DNA of 21,968 nucleotides from JBAZOB01 sp041648895 (lineage in GTDB: Bacteria; Patescibacteriota; JAHJAL01): positions 1 through 21,968 of the forward strand of contig JBAZOB010000019.1 in assembly GCA_041648895.1 (NCBI GenBank), written 5' to 3'. This document shows, one piece after another, positions 1 to 6,893 of the stretch (positions within the stretch are counted from its first letter, which is position 1; the number at the start of each line of letters is the position of its first letter). The position numbers were made by a program, and so were the translations under genes. The notes beneath the pieces are model-generated. The model saw only the letters and a program-made list of their open reading frames with translations, had not been told where the DNA came from and did not search any database.

Positions 1-728
1 ATGTGGCCAATGTTTATTATTCCTGGTTTTGTGGGCAGGGAGCGAAGGATTGTTTTGGGTGCTCGGGCTTGCGGGGAAAACAATATTGTATTTTGAATAA
101 GCAGTATACGAAAGAGGAATACGAGGAATTGGTGCCGAAAATTATCGAACATATGCAGCAAACTAGTGAGTGGGGACAGTTTTTTCCAATGTCTTTTTCG
201 CCGTTTGGTTACAATGAAACGATTGCTAATGAGTATTATCCGCTCTCCAAAGAGCAGGTTGTAGCAATGGGAGTTAAATGGTATGACAAGCCGGAGCCAC
301 AGTATAATTTTGATCAGCATTATCAGCCGTTGCATATTAAACAATATGACCCCGCCTTCGCTACCGCTATGGCTAGCGAGGCCGAAGCAGAAATTAATAA
401 ATGTTTGAATGGGGTGGTGAAATGTGAGGTGACGGGTCGGCCATTTCGGATTATTTCACAGGAATTATATTTCTATATCAAGCGGGGTTTGCCAGTACCG
501 ACGGTGCATCCGGATGAACGTCGAAGATTAAGAAACAAGGATATTAATCGAGTGGAATTTTATCGAAGGCGGTGTGATTGTGAAGGACAAGGATCAAGTA
601 TCAAGGATCAAGGGTCAAGTGGGGGATGTGATCATGGGGGTCAGTGCGAGAATCAATTTGAAACGACATATGAGCCGGGTAAGAGGAAGGTTTATTGCGA
701 GGGGTGTTATGGGAAGAGTGTTATCTAG
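1..728 (+). CDS. P1: C-terminal part of Cys-rich Zn-ribbon/solenoid paralogue (5' end outside window)
   Basis: The reading frame is open from the first base (codons start at base 3) and ends with TAG at 726-728. The first residues, VANVYY, align inside P2 at its NVANLYY (residues 353-359), so the GTG at base 3 is an internal codon and about 350 residues lie upstream. Visible parts are the end of the second Cys-rich half (DCFGCSGLRGKQYCILNKQY), the KEEYEELVPKIIEHM helix, the EWGQFFPM...FGYNET stretch, KCEVTGRPFRIIS, and a C-terminal Zn ribbon made of a CDC pair, C-x-H-x-G-x-C and VYCEGCY. Two repeat insertions set it apart from P3-P5: a palindrome-derived PAFATAMASEAEAE segment (351-390) and a GSSIKDQ expansion (about 591-624). 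Both sit at the same sites as in P2, so P1 and P2 are probably each other's closest relatives here. Molecular function is unknown. Confidence 0.88.
   Translation, partial: VANVYYSWFCGQGAKDCFGCSGLRGKQYCILNKQYTKEEYEELVPKIIEHMQQTSEWGQFFPMSFSPFGYNETIANEYYPLSKEQVVAMGVKWYDKPEPQYNFDQHYQPLHIKQYDPAFATAMASEAEAEINKCLNGVVKCEVTGRPFRIISQELYFYIKRGLPVPTVHPDERRRLRNKDINRVEFYRRRCDCEGQGSSIKDQGSSGGCDHGGQCENQFETTYEPGKRKVYCEGCYGKSVI
351..390 (+). repeat. Palindromic element type B, degenerate, in frame inside P1
   Basis: CCCGCCTTCGCTACCGCTAT is followed by GGCTAGCGAGGCCGAAG. The right arm GGCTAG is a decayed form of the GGCGGG found in P2. It is translated as PAFATAMASEAEA, where P4 and P5 have a shorter unrelated segment. 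The tail GAGGCCG(A/G)AG is shared with the second type B unit of P2 at 3255-3292. Confidence 0.6.
591..624 (+). repeat. GGATCAAG-type direct repeat in the P1 Zn-ribbon linker
   Basis: Near-identical units GGATCAAGTATCAA, GGATCAAG and GGTCAAGTG follow one another and are translated as GSSIKDQGSSGG. P3 has one unit only (GQGSSGG), so P1 carries about 21 extra nucleotides, seven codons, in frame. The same unit is found in P2 (3170-3201) and in the intergenic hairpin at 15916-15982. Confidence 0.6.
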
Positions 729-743
729 AGTTTTACTTTACTA

Positions 744-772
744 TTGATTTTGTAGCTACATTTAATTATAAT
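744..772 (+). promoter_or_regulatory. Sigma-70-type promoter of the HicA/antitoxin pair
   Basis: TTGATT (744-749) and TATAAT (767-772) are separated by exactly 17 nt, a near-consensus promoter. The predicted start point near 779 leaves a leader of about 20 nt before the hicA ATG at 800. Seen directly in sequence; activity is inferred. Confidence 0.72.
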
Positions 773-779
773 GTAGCTA
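753..779. promoter_or_regulatory. Inverted-repeat operator overlapping the TA promoter
   Basis: TAGCTACATT (753-762) and AATGTAGCTA (770-779) are perfect 10-nt inverted repeats with a 7-nt spacer. They cover the promoter spacer and the whole -10 box, so bound protein would block RNA polymerase. The ribbon-helix-helix antitoxin encoded downstream is the obvious candidate ligand, as autoregulation is typical of hicAB operons. The pairing is inferred. Confidence 0.7.
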
Positions 780-799
780 TGGATTATTAATTTAAAAAA

Positions 800-1036
800 A
801 TGACGAGTTCGGAGAAACTTTTAAGGAAGTTTTTGGATAATCCATCTTCGGTAAGATATGGTCAGATTGAGAAAATTTTATCAAAGTTGGGTTTTATCAA
901 AATTTATACCAAGGGAAGTCATGTTAAATTCAAACATTCACAGTTAAGGCGCGATATTGTTGTTCCAGTGCACAATAATGAGTGTAAGGATTTTTATAAA
1001 AATGAAGTAGCGAAAGTAGTCAGAAAAATTGTTTAG
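800..1036 (+). CDS. hicA: HicA-like mRNA interferase toxin
   Basis: This 78-residue protein has the short dsRBD-like HicA layout. An N-terminal helix leads to a strand ending in LGFIKIYTKGSHVKFKH, where the GSH motif (around residues 40-42) carries the His needed for RNA cleavage in HicA toxins. This is followed by DIVVPVHNN and a C-terminal helix (YKNEVAKVVRKIV) in the usual order. HicA proteins cleave mRNA, stop growth, and are neutralised by a partner antitoxin. The partner starts 8 nt downstream, giving the toxin-first order common for hicAB. The protein is slightly longer at the N-terminus than the typical 55-65 residues. No Shine-Dalgarno site is visible; the leader is A-rich. The family call rests on motif and context. 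Confidence 0.78.
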   Translation: MTSSEKLLRKFLDNPSSVRYGQIEKILSKLGFIKIYTKGSHVKFKHSQLRRDIVVPVHNNECKDFYKNEVAKVVRKIV

Positions 1037-1044
1037 CGCGTATT

Positions 1045-1089
1045 ATGAAAATGAAAATGAATATGAATATGAATATGAATATTAATATG
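1045..1089 (+). repeat. Hexanucleotide repeat at the antitoxin start
   Basis: Two ATGAAA units, four ATGAAT units, one ATTAAT and a final ATG occur in succession, encoding MKMKMN(MN)3INM. Gain or loss of units keeps the frame but changes the number of start codons and the N-terminal length. Confidence 0.85.
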
Positions 1090-1419
1090 TATAAAAATGA
1101 AAAAAGTGCAGTGAGGCATTCTATTAATGTGAACAACAAAAGACATGATTATGTTATTTGGAAGAAATCGAAGAATACTACTTTTGTTGAATGCGAGGCG
1201 GCGAATTTGGCGCAGGAATTTTTGAATGAAGATGTGCCGGAGTTGTTGAATGATTTGCCGAATTTGATATTGGCGGAGAGGGAATATAAAGAGCAACAGA
1301 ATCAAGTGATTCGGTTTCGGGTGTCGCCGGAAGACAAAAAGAAGATTGAGGCGAAGGCCTTGAAGAATGGGTATTCGTCGACTTCGAGTTTTTTAAGGGA
1401 TTTGGCTTTGAAGTGTTAG
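1045..1419 (+). CDS. HicB-like ribbon-helix-helix antitoxin
   Basis: The 124-residue product has two parts. The N-terminal half (HDYVIWKK...TTFVECEAA, then helices) is compatible with a degenerate HicB-type RNase-H-like partner domain. The C-terminal part, IRFRVSPEDKKKIEAKALKNG then SSTSSFLRDLALK (residues ~88-122), is a clear ribbon-helix-helix DNA-binding domain. It probably neutralises the upstream HicA-like toxin and represses the operon through the inverted repeat at 753-779. The start is uncertain: the first 15 codons are a hexanucleotide repeat with eight in-frame ATG codons (1045-1089), and any of them could initiate. No Shine-Dalgarno site was found. The antitoxin role is inferred from domain and position. 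Confidence 0.7.
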   Translation: MKMKMNMNMNMNINMYKNEKSAVRHSINVNNKRHDYVIWKKSKNTTFVECEAANLAQEFLNEDVPELLNDLPNLILAEREYKEQQNQVIRFRVSPEDKKKIEAKALKNGYSSTSSFLRDLALKC

Positions 1420-1430
1420 AGAGAAGGTTG

Positions 1431-1529
1431 GTGGTATATTATGCTTTGAGAAAAGAGATTTTTGAAAATAAAATAAAAATGAATGAAGATGATTTTGCTA
1501 AGCATTTTAATGTAATTAAAGATGGATAG
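1431..1529 (+). CDS. Possible small ORF overlapping the P2 start
   Basis: A GTG-initiated frame of 32 codons encodes VVYYALRKEIFENKIKMNED followed by DFAKHFNVIKDG and ends in TAG. It overlaps the first 8 nt of P2 (ATG at 1522). An internal ATG at 1479 is an alternative start. The overlap would suit translational coupling, but there is no Shine-Dalgarno site and no recognisable family. It may be the tail of a decayed gene or chance. Confidence 0.2.
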   Translation: MVYYALRKEIFENKIKMNEDDFAKHFNVIKDG

Positions 1530-3336
1530 TGTTTGTTCCCAATGTTCCGTTCAATTCCAAATCCCAGATTCTGATCGGGAGTTTTTGGATAAGATGGCGC
1601 CGACATTTGATAACAAAAAATACCCGATTCCCGTCCCTACTCTTTGCCCTCAATGTCGGCAGCGTCGAAGGTTGGCGTTTCGGAATGATTGGTGTTTGTA
1701 TAAGAGAAAGAGTGATAAGTCGGGGAAGGAGATTTTGTCGATTTTTTCTCCAGATAAGCCGTATAAGGTTTATGGGTTGCACGAATGGTGGGCGGATGAT
1801 TGGGAAGCCACTCAATATGGAAGGGAGTATGATTTTAATCGGGATTTTTTCCAGCAGTGGAAAGAGTTGCAGATGGTGGTGCCAAGACTAGCGCTTTATG
1901 TGGATGAGGCGAGTGAGAACTGTGATTTTTGCAATCAGATTACCATGTCCAAAGATTGTTACATGGCCTTTGGCAGCACGTCGAATGAACGGTGTTATTA
2001 TGGTTCGCGGATGAATTATTCGAAGGATTGTATGGATTGTTTGTTTGCCATGAAGAGTGAGGGTTGTTATCAGTGCGTGGATGTTTTTTCTTGTTACAAT
2101 TTACGTTATGGGCAAAATTGTTCCAACTGTGCGGATAGTTGGTTTTTATATAATTGTCGGGGTTGCCAGGATTGTCTGTTCTGCCTGAATTTGCAGAATA
2201 AATCGCATTGTATTTTCAATGAGCAATATACTAAAGAAGAATACGAGAAGAAAAAGGCCGAGTTGAGACTTTATTTGTGGTCCAATATTGAAAAATATCG
2301 GCAGCAGTTTGCCGAGTGGGTGAAAAAGTTTCCGCACCGTTTTGCGCAATTGATTGGTACGGAAAATGTGACGGGGGACAACGTGGAAAATGCCAAGGAT
2401 TGCCGGGCGGTGTTTGATGGGAATAATTTGGAAAATGTGTCCTACGCCATGTTTGTCAATGACACGCGGGACTCGCGAGATGTAAATTATGCATGTGACG
2501 GGACGGAGTGGAATTATGAAGTCTGTACGACGGGAGTCAGTGCCAGTCATGTTTTGTTTTCGCTGGATATTTGGCCCAATGTGGCCAATCTGTATTATTG
2601 TGATAGCTGTAGCAATGGGACCAGGGATTGTTTTGGTTGTATTGGTCTGCGAGGGAAGCAGTATTGTATTTTGAACAAGCAATATAGCAAAGAAGAATAT
2701 GAAAAGTTGGTCGGAAAAATCATTGAGCAAATGACGATGGCGGGCGAGTGGGGTGAATTTTTTCCAATTGGGCTCTCCCCTTTTGGTTACAATGAATCGT
2801 TGGGAGATGATTTTATGCCGATGACCAAAGAGGGTGCTAGTAAAATAGGAGCCAACTGGTTGGATAAGGATTATGGGTTAAAATATGACGGTCCCTTCTA
2901 TGAGCCGCATGAAGATGTGCGTAAGTATAATCCCGCCTTCGCTACCGCTACGGCGGGCAAAGCCAGTGAGGAGATCGATAAAGCTTTACAGGGGATAATT
3001 AAGTGTGAAGTGACCGGGCGACCATTTAGATTGATTTCGCAGGAGGTGAGGTTTTGTATCAGACATGGTGTGCCTCTGCCAAGAGTAATTCCCCGACAGC
3101 GACATCAGGATCGGTTGGCGATGAGGAACAAACGGGTATTGTACTCTAGACAGTGTATGTGTGAAGAAAAAGGATCAGGTAACAAGGATCAAGGATCAAG
3201 TGGGGGATGTACACATGAAGGACGGTGCGGAAATCATTTTGAAACGACATTTACGCCCGCCGGCGCCAAGGCTATGGCGGGCGAGGCCGGAGTGAAGGTT
3301 TATTGTGAACAATGTTATCAAAAATTGATATTGTAA
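1522..3336 (+). CDS. P2: Cys-rich Zn-ribbon/solenoid paralogue, full length, with repeat insertions
   Basis: This is the longest full copy (604 residues). The N-terminal Zn-ribbon-like part has CSQC (5-8) and CPQC (42-45), followed by RRRLAFRN and the SPDKPYKVY and YGREYDFNRDFF motifs. The first Cys-rich half (~130-240) has many CYxx and CxxC pairs and ends in NLQNKSHCIFNEQYTKEEYE. The second half (~280-395) ends in DCFGCIGLRGKQYCILNKQY. A conserved linker with FGYNES and CEVTGRPFRLIS leads to a C-terminal Zn ribbon (CMC, C-x-H-x-G-x-C, YCEQCY). There is no signal peptide or membrane helix, so a cytoplasmic location is likely. Three in-frame repeat insertions are visible: PAFATATAGKA (471-481), GSGNKDQ (551-557) and PAGAKAMAGEAG (579-590). 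Start ATG agrees with P4 and P5, which begin just before the first CxxC. The function is unknown; I infer a Zn-binding beta-solenoid scaffold. Confidence 0.93.
   Translation: MDSVCSQCSVQFQIPDSDREFLDKMAPTFDNKKYPIPVPTLCPQCRQRRRLAFRNDWCLYKRKSDKSGKEILSIFSPDKPYKVYGLHEWWADDWEATQYGREYDFNRDFFQQWKELQMVVPRLALYVDEASENCDFCNQITMSKDCYMAFGSTSNERCYYGSRMNYSKDCMDCLFAMKSEGCYQCVDVFSCYNLRYGQNCSNCADSWFLYNCRGCQDCLFCLNLQNKSHCIFNEQYTKEEYEKKKAELRLYLWSNIEKYRQQFAEWVKKFPHRFAQLIGTENVTGDNVENAKDCRAVFDGNNLENVSYAMFVNDTRDSRDVNYACDGTEWNYEVCTTGVSASHVLFSLDIWPNVANLYYCDSCSNGTRDCFGCIGLRGKQYCILNKQYSKEEYEKLVGKIIEQMTMAGEWGEFFPIGLSPFGYNESLGDDFMPMTKEGASKIGANWLDKDYGLKYDGPFYEPHEDVRKYNPAFATATAGKASEEIDKALQGIIKCEVTGRPFRLISQEVRFCIRHGVPLPRVIPRQRHQDRLAMRNKRVLYSRQCMCEEKGSGNKDQGSSGGCTHEGRCGNHFETTFTPAGAKAMAGEAGVKVYCEQCYQKLIL
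2932..2957 (+). repeat. Palindromic element type B inside P2 (first)
   Basis: CCCGCC (2932-2937) pairs with GGCGGG (2952-2957) around a 14-nt centre TTCGCTACCGCTAC. It is translated in frame as PAFATATAG at the same protein position as the decayed unit in P1. P3, P4 and P5 lack it. Confidence 0.65.
3170..3201 (+). repeat. GGATCAAG-type repeat in the P2 Zn-ribbon linker
   Basis: AGGATCAGGTAACAA is followed by GGATCAA and GGATCAAGTG, translated as GSGNKDQGSS. It is inserted between the CMC pair and the GGC-x-H-x-G-x-C part of the C-terminal Zn ribbon, the same place as in P1. Confidence 0.6.
3255..3282 (+). repeat. Palindromic element type B inside P2 (second)
   Basis: GCCCGCC (3255-3261) and GGCGGGC (3276-3282) form a perfect 7-bp stem with a 14-nt loop. 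Translation gives PAGAKAMAG. P1, P3 and P5 have only a few residues between the FETTY/F motif and VYC, so about eight to nine codons were added here. The tail GAGGCCGGAG matches the P1 unit. Confidence 0.72.
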
Positions 3337-3337
3337 T

Positions 3338-3360
3338 GTAGGGGCGGGGTTTTCCCGCCC
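3338..3360 (+). repeat. Intergenic GTAGGGGC hairpin (type A, GC variant)
   Basis: The element starts one base after the P2 stop. GTAGGGGC leads into a perfect 7-bp stem, GGGCGGG (3342-3348) with CCCGCCC (3354-3360), and a GTTTT loop. There is no T-run downstream, so it is not a standard intrinsic terminator. The identical 23-nt sequence recurs at 12740-12762. Confidence 0.82.
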
Positions 3361-3437
3361 ATTGGGGAATACGGTAATTCATAAGCATTAATTTAATATT
3401 TAGCTCATATTTTATTTATGGGTTATTAATTTCGATG

Positions 3438-3477
3438 TGATACAATAATAAACAGATGTGTTAATAATAAATGGAGG
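3438..3477 (+). promoter_or_regulatory. Extended -10 promoter and Shine-Dalgarno site of the Bro-N gene
   Basis: TGATACAAT (3438-3446) fits an extended -10 box (TGn + TACAAT). No good -35 is visible. GGAGG at 3473-3477 sits 6 nt before the ATG at 3484 and is the strongest Shine-Dalgarno site in the window, where most genes have none. A related leader (AAGGTTAG) precedes the gene at 4069. Confidence 0.5.
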
Positions 3478-3483
3478 TTAGTT

Positions 3484-3957
3484 ATGGAGAATGATGACCC
3501 GGGGATGGTTTTATTTGAAAACTTTCAGATCAGGAGGCACTTTGATGAGAAAAAGGAGAAATGGTATTTTTCGGTGGTAGATGTGGTGAGGGCTTTGATC
3601 CAACAGGGTGATTTTCAGACGGCCAGAAAGTATTGGAATAAGTTAAAAGAGCGTTTGAGTGAAGAAGGAAGCCAGTCGGTGACAAAATGTCACCAACTGA
3701 AAATGTTGGCTGGTGATGGTAAATATTACAAGACTGATGCAGAGTTGTTATTCACGGCTTTAGCGGAAATGTCTTCCAGGCAGATTGCGGAAGTTGATAA
3801 GGCCGATGGTCTGGTTGAGAATAAAGATGCAGGCAAGAAAGGGGGAGCAATTGCTCGGAATGCGAGGAAGGAGTTGGAGAAAAGGACGGGAAAGAAGGTG
3901 GTGAGTGGGAAGAATTATTTGGGAGATGAGGAGAGAAATAAAGGATTGGAAAGTTAA
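3484..3957 (+). CDS. Bro-N domain protein (phage antirepressor/DinD-like)
   Basis: The 157-residue product begins with a Bro-N type domain: FENFQIRRHFDEKKEKWYFS, VVDVVRALI, ARKYWNKLKERL and QLKMLAGDGKYYKTD (residues ~10-85). BRO N-terminal domains bind DNA and occur in phage antirepressors and DinD-like proteins. The C-terminal part, NKDAGKKGGAIARNARKELE followed by KRTGKKVVSGKNYL (~113-146), is the conserved tail seen in compact bacterial members of this group. A clear GGAGG site fixes the start. It is followed 111 nt later by a coiled-coil protein gene with a similar leader, and both lie between P2 and P3. It could be a phage or plasmid remnant or a local regulator; no other phage gene is nearby. 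Confidence 0.82.
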   Translation: MENDDPGMVLFENFQIRRHFDEKKEKWYFSVVDVVRALIQQGDFQTARKYWNKLKERLSEEGSQSVTKCHQLKMLAGDGKYYKTDAELLFTALAEMSSRQIAEVDKADGLVENKDAGKKGGAIARNARKELEKRTGKKVVSGKNYLGDEERNKGLES

Positions 3958-4068
3958 TTTTAATTTGGCTTATTTTTATTTTTGCTTGAATATAGGTGAG
4001 ATAATGCTTTAATATTGAATTAAGGTTGTTTTTTGTATTGGTTTTTTATTAATTAAGGTTAGTTGTGG

Positions 4069-5025
4069 ATGGAGAGAATGGGTATTGAAAATAATAAGAT
4101 TGATAAAACTGGTAACGAGGACGTTTTTATTGGTTTAGAGGGTTGTGAAGAGAGAACTATTGAAGATGGTGCGGCCATGTTGGTGTATGCGATGGAGGAA
4201 AAGAATGGAGAGGGGTTTCGGATACCAGATCAGGGTGATATTAATTTAGGAAATGGTTATTATCGAGAATTTTTTGTTTATACCCGTATTACTAATGGGC
4301 AAAGAATAAATAATGCTTTGAAACTGCTGGTGGGTTACGGCTGTATGGAAAAATGTCAATATACTTATCGTAAGCGTCATCGGGACTATGTTTTGACTGA
4401 GTCATTTCGGCAGCAGTTGGCGGAGTGGGAAGAAACTGGGAAGGAGGTGTTAAATATTCGGTTGCGGAAATTGTTGATAGAAAAAATTAAGACGGGTGCT
4501 TATAAAAAACCGGTGTTGGCGCAGAAGAAAAATAATAATCAGAAGAGATTCGATATTTTTAAAAAGAGAGTGGAGGCTCTTTTTGGTAGGTTGGATGATA
4601 AATCGCAAGTTACAGAAAAGTTGCAGGTAGATAATACTTTTTTATTGGAGCAAAATAAAAAGTTGATAGCGGAGAATCAAAAATTGGTTTTAGAAAATGC
4701 GCAATTAAAAGAAAGTATTGATCGGGCGAATAGGCTAGTCAAAGAAATGAAGGTGGAATTGGCTCAAAAAAATGATGAGGCAAAAACTGAATCAATATTA
4801 AGAGAAAATACGATTGAGATTAGTAAACATCGTCTGATTGTGTTGGAGTCGAATGATAAAATTATGAAGAAAGATCGGGAGATTGCTTTGTTAAAAAGTC
4901 ATATTAGAATGATAGAAACAAGAAAATTTGGTGACAGAAATAATCAATTTGGTAATTGGGATGCTATTGAGGATCCGGTGGAGCGTTTGATAAAAGGATT
5001 GGCAGAGGGTAAAAAAAAGAAGTAG
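4069..5025 (+). CDS. Coiled-coil protein of unknown function
   Basis: I do not recognise this family. The 318-residue product has a globular N-terminal part (~1-145) whose segment ~62-115 (YYREFFVYTRITNG, ALKLLVGYGCMEKC, RHRDYVLTESF) has the look of a winged-helix domain. A basic linker follows, then a long coiled coil (~178-285) rich in Leu, Glu, Lys and Asn, and a Lys-rich end. A TTG six bases upstream is also in frame; the ATG at 4069 is preferred because the sequence before it repeats the Bro-N leader. It ends 19 nt before P3, so P3 may be co-transcribed. The layout could suit a DNA-binding or partitioning-like protein, but that is a guess. Confidence 0.7.
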   Translation: MERMGIENNKIDKTGNEDVFIGLEGCEERTIEDGAAMLVYAMEEKNGEGFRIPDQGDINLGNGYYREFFVYTRITNGQRINNALKLLVGYGCMEKCQYTYRKRHRDYVLTESFRQQLAEWEETGKEVLNIRLRKLLIEKIKTGAYKKPVLAQKKNNNQKRFDIFKKRVEALFGRLDDKSQVTEKLQVDNTFLLEQNKKLIAENQKLVLENAQLKESIDRANRLVKEMKVELAQKNDEAKTESILRENTIEISKHRLIVLESNDKIMKKDREIALLKSHIRMIETRKFGDRNNQFGNWDAIEDPVERLIKGLAEGKKKK

Positions 5026-5044
5026 TTTGTGGGATAATGGATCT

Positions 5045-6784
5045 ATGGACCGAGCTGACCAAAAAATTTTGGATGAGTTAAATCAAGCCGTGCCGCACGA
5101 GCGGGAGTGTGAGGTTTGTCATAATAAATGGCAGATTGAGCAGGCAGATATTGATTTGTTGAAGAAACTGGTGGTGCCATTGCCGACGGAGTGTCCGGAG
5201 TGCAATTTTAAGTGGCGGCTCTCCCATCGCAATGAGCGGAATTTTTATAAACGAAAATGTGACGCGACGGGGAAAGAGATTGTTACGGTTTATTCACCGG
5301 ATAAGCCATACAAAGTGTATGACAAGGATTACTGGCATTCAGATGCCTGGGATCCGATGGAATTCGGTCAGGATTACGATCCGGGGAGGAATTTTTTTGA
5401 GCAATTCAATGAATTGATGCTCAAAGTGCCGTATCCGAATTTGTTCTACATCAATTGCGAAAATTCTGATTATGTCAATAATTCCGGTTATTGCCGGAAT
5501 TGTTATATGTTGACGGTCTCGCCTTATAACGAGAATTGTTATTATGGCAAGCAGGTAAATTACGGTCGGGAATGTGTGGACTGTCTGAAGATTATGCATT
5601 GTGAGTCGTGTTACGAAAATATCTATGTGGCCAACTGTAATAACTGTTATTTTTTGTATAACTCCCAGGATTGCTTTGACTGTCATTTTTCGGAAAATTT
5701 GACGGGATGCAAAAATTGTATTTTGTCATTCAATCTGAAGAATAAGCAGTATTATATCCGGAATAAACCGGTCAAAAAGGAAGAGTTTGAGGAATTTAAG
5801 CGAAGCTGGAATTGGCCAAAAGTTAAACAGGAATTTTTGGAAGAGCGGCAGAAGATAGTAGTGAAATACGCTGATATTGTCAATTCGACGAATTGTAGCG
5901 GGCACAATATTGCCAATTCTCGGGATTGTTATCAATGTTTTGGGGTGGATAGTCATGAAAATTGTCGGCACTGTCAGGACGAGCAGAAAGAGATGAAAGA
6001 CGGGTATTATTCGTATTCGAGCGGTTATAATTCGCAATTGTTTTATAACGTGGTGGGAGCGGCGCTGGGTAGTTATCAAATTGTATGTAGCAATACGATT
6101 TATGAGGGTAGTCAGAACGTGAGTTACAGTTATCTGTGCTGGTCGTCCAAGAATCTGTTTGGTTGCGTGGGGTTGAAACAGAAACAATATTGTATATTAA
6201 ACAAACAGTATCAGCGGGAGGAATATGAAAAATTGGTGGAGAAAATTAAACTGGATATGCTCTCCCGGGGTGAATACGGACAATTTTTTCCCAAACAGCA
6301 AAGTCACTATGGTTACAATGAGTCATCGGCGTGGGATTATCAGCCTTTGACCAAGGAAGAAGCGGTGAAGCAGGGTTTCAAATGGAGCGACTATGAAGCA
6401 GAGAGCGCTTATGCTGGTCCGTGGTACGAGCCCCTGGATATCAAAGAGTATTTTGAGGAAAGTCGGGCAAACGAATTGTTGGCTGGGGTGCTAAAGTGCG
6501 AGGCAACAAATAAACCATTCCGGATTACTGGTCCGGAGCTGGCTTTTTATCTGAAACATCAGATACCGATTCCCCACCGGTCGCCGGGGCAGAGGCATAT
6601 GGATCGGATGGGAAGGCGTAACCCATTTCGGCTTTATAAGAGGCAATGTATGTGCGAGGGGCAGGGGTCAAGTGGAGGATGTGCGCATGACGGAAAATGC
6701 ACGAATGTGTTTGAAACGACTTATGCACCGGAGCGGCCGGAGAAAGTTTATTGTGAGGAATGTTATCAGAAAGAAGTAATGTAA
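5045..6784 (+). CDS. P3: Cys-rich Zn-ribbon/solenoid paralogue, full length
   Basis: Starting at ATG 5045 the protein has 579 residues. A TTG 18 bases upstream is in frame, but it would begin 2 nt after the previous stop, and ATG is the simpler choice. Compared with P2 and P4 it has about 20 extra N-terminal residues before CEVC (22-25). CPEC follows (50-53), then FKWRLSHRNERNFYKRKCDA. The first Cys-rich half (~135-245) ends in NLKNKQYYIRNKPVKKEEFE. The second half (~280-395) ends in NLFGCVGLKQKQYCILNKQY. The C-terminal part has CEATNKPFRI and a Zn ribbon with CMC, CAHDGKC and YCEECY. It lacks both the type B palindrome and the extra GGATCAAG units of P1 and P2, and so shows the probable uninserted form of the C-terminus (GQGSSGG, APERPEKVYC). 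It probably shares a transcript with the coiled-coil gene upstream. Confidence 0.92.
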   Translation: MDRADQKILDELNQAVPHERECEVCHNKWQIEQADIDLLKKLVVPLPTECPECNFKWRLSHRNERNFYKRKCDATGKEIVTVYSPDKPYKVYDKDYWHSDAWDPMEFGQDYDPGRNFFEQFNELMLKVPYPNLFYINCENSDYVNNSGYCRNCYMLTVSPYNENCYYGKQVNYGRECVDCLKIMHCESCYENIYVANCNNCYFLYNSQDCFDCHFSENLTGCKNCILSFNLKNKQYYIRNKPVKKEEFEEFKRSWNWPKVKQEFLEERQKIVVKYADIVNSTNCSGHNIANSRDCYQCFGVDSHENCRHCQDEQKEMKDGYYSYSSGYNSQLFYNVVGAALGSYQIVCSNTIYEGSQNVSYSYLCWSSKNLFGCVGLKQKQYCILNKQYQREEYEKLVEKIKLDMLSRGEYGQFFPKQQSHYGYNESSAWDYQPLTKEEAVKQGFKWSDYEAESAYAGPWYEPLDIKEYFEESRANELLAGVLKCEATNKPFRITGPELAFYLKHQIPIPHRSPGQRHMDRMGRRNPFRLYKRQCMCEGQGSSGGCAHDGKCTNVFETTYAPERPEKVYCEECYQKEVM

Positions 6785-6832
6785 TCACTGTTGTTAATAG
6801 ATTACTTATGGTTGTTTTGTGTATGTTATATA

Positions 6833-6861
6833 TTGACGTTTATAGTTTTTTATTGTATTGT
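6833..6861 (+). promoter_or_regulatory. Candidate promoter of the 6894 gene
   Basis: TTGACG (6833-6838) and TATTGT (6856-6861) have a 17-nt spacer. A second AT-rich box, TATAAT at 6885-6890, is too close to the ATG (6894) to serve a normal leader. Prediction only. Confidence 0.45.
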
Positions 6862-6893
6862 TTGGGTAATATATTTGTGTATTCTATAATATT

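Noticed and set aside
2146..2730. 194-codon antisense frame opposite P2 (and similar ones opposite P3, P5 and P6)
   Set aside because: These recur opposite conserved Cys-rich coding sequence, give Ile/His/Thr-rich products and have no start signals. They are codon shadows.
6779..6812. Weak stem-loop after P3 (AAGTAAT...ATTACTT)
   Set aside because: The pairing is short and AT-only, the loop is long and no T-run follows. It is not convincing as a terminator.
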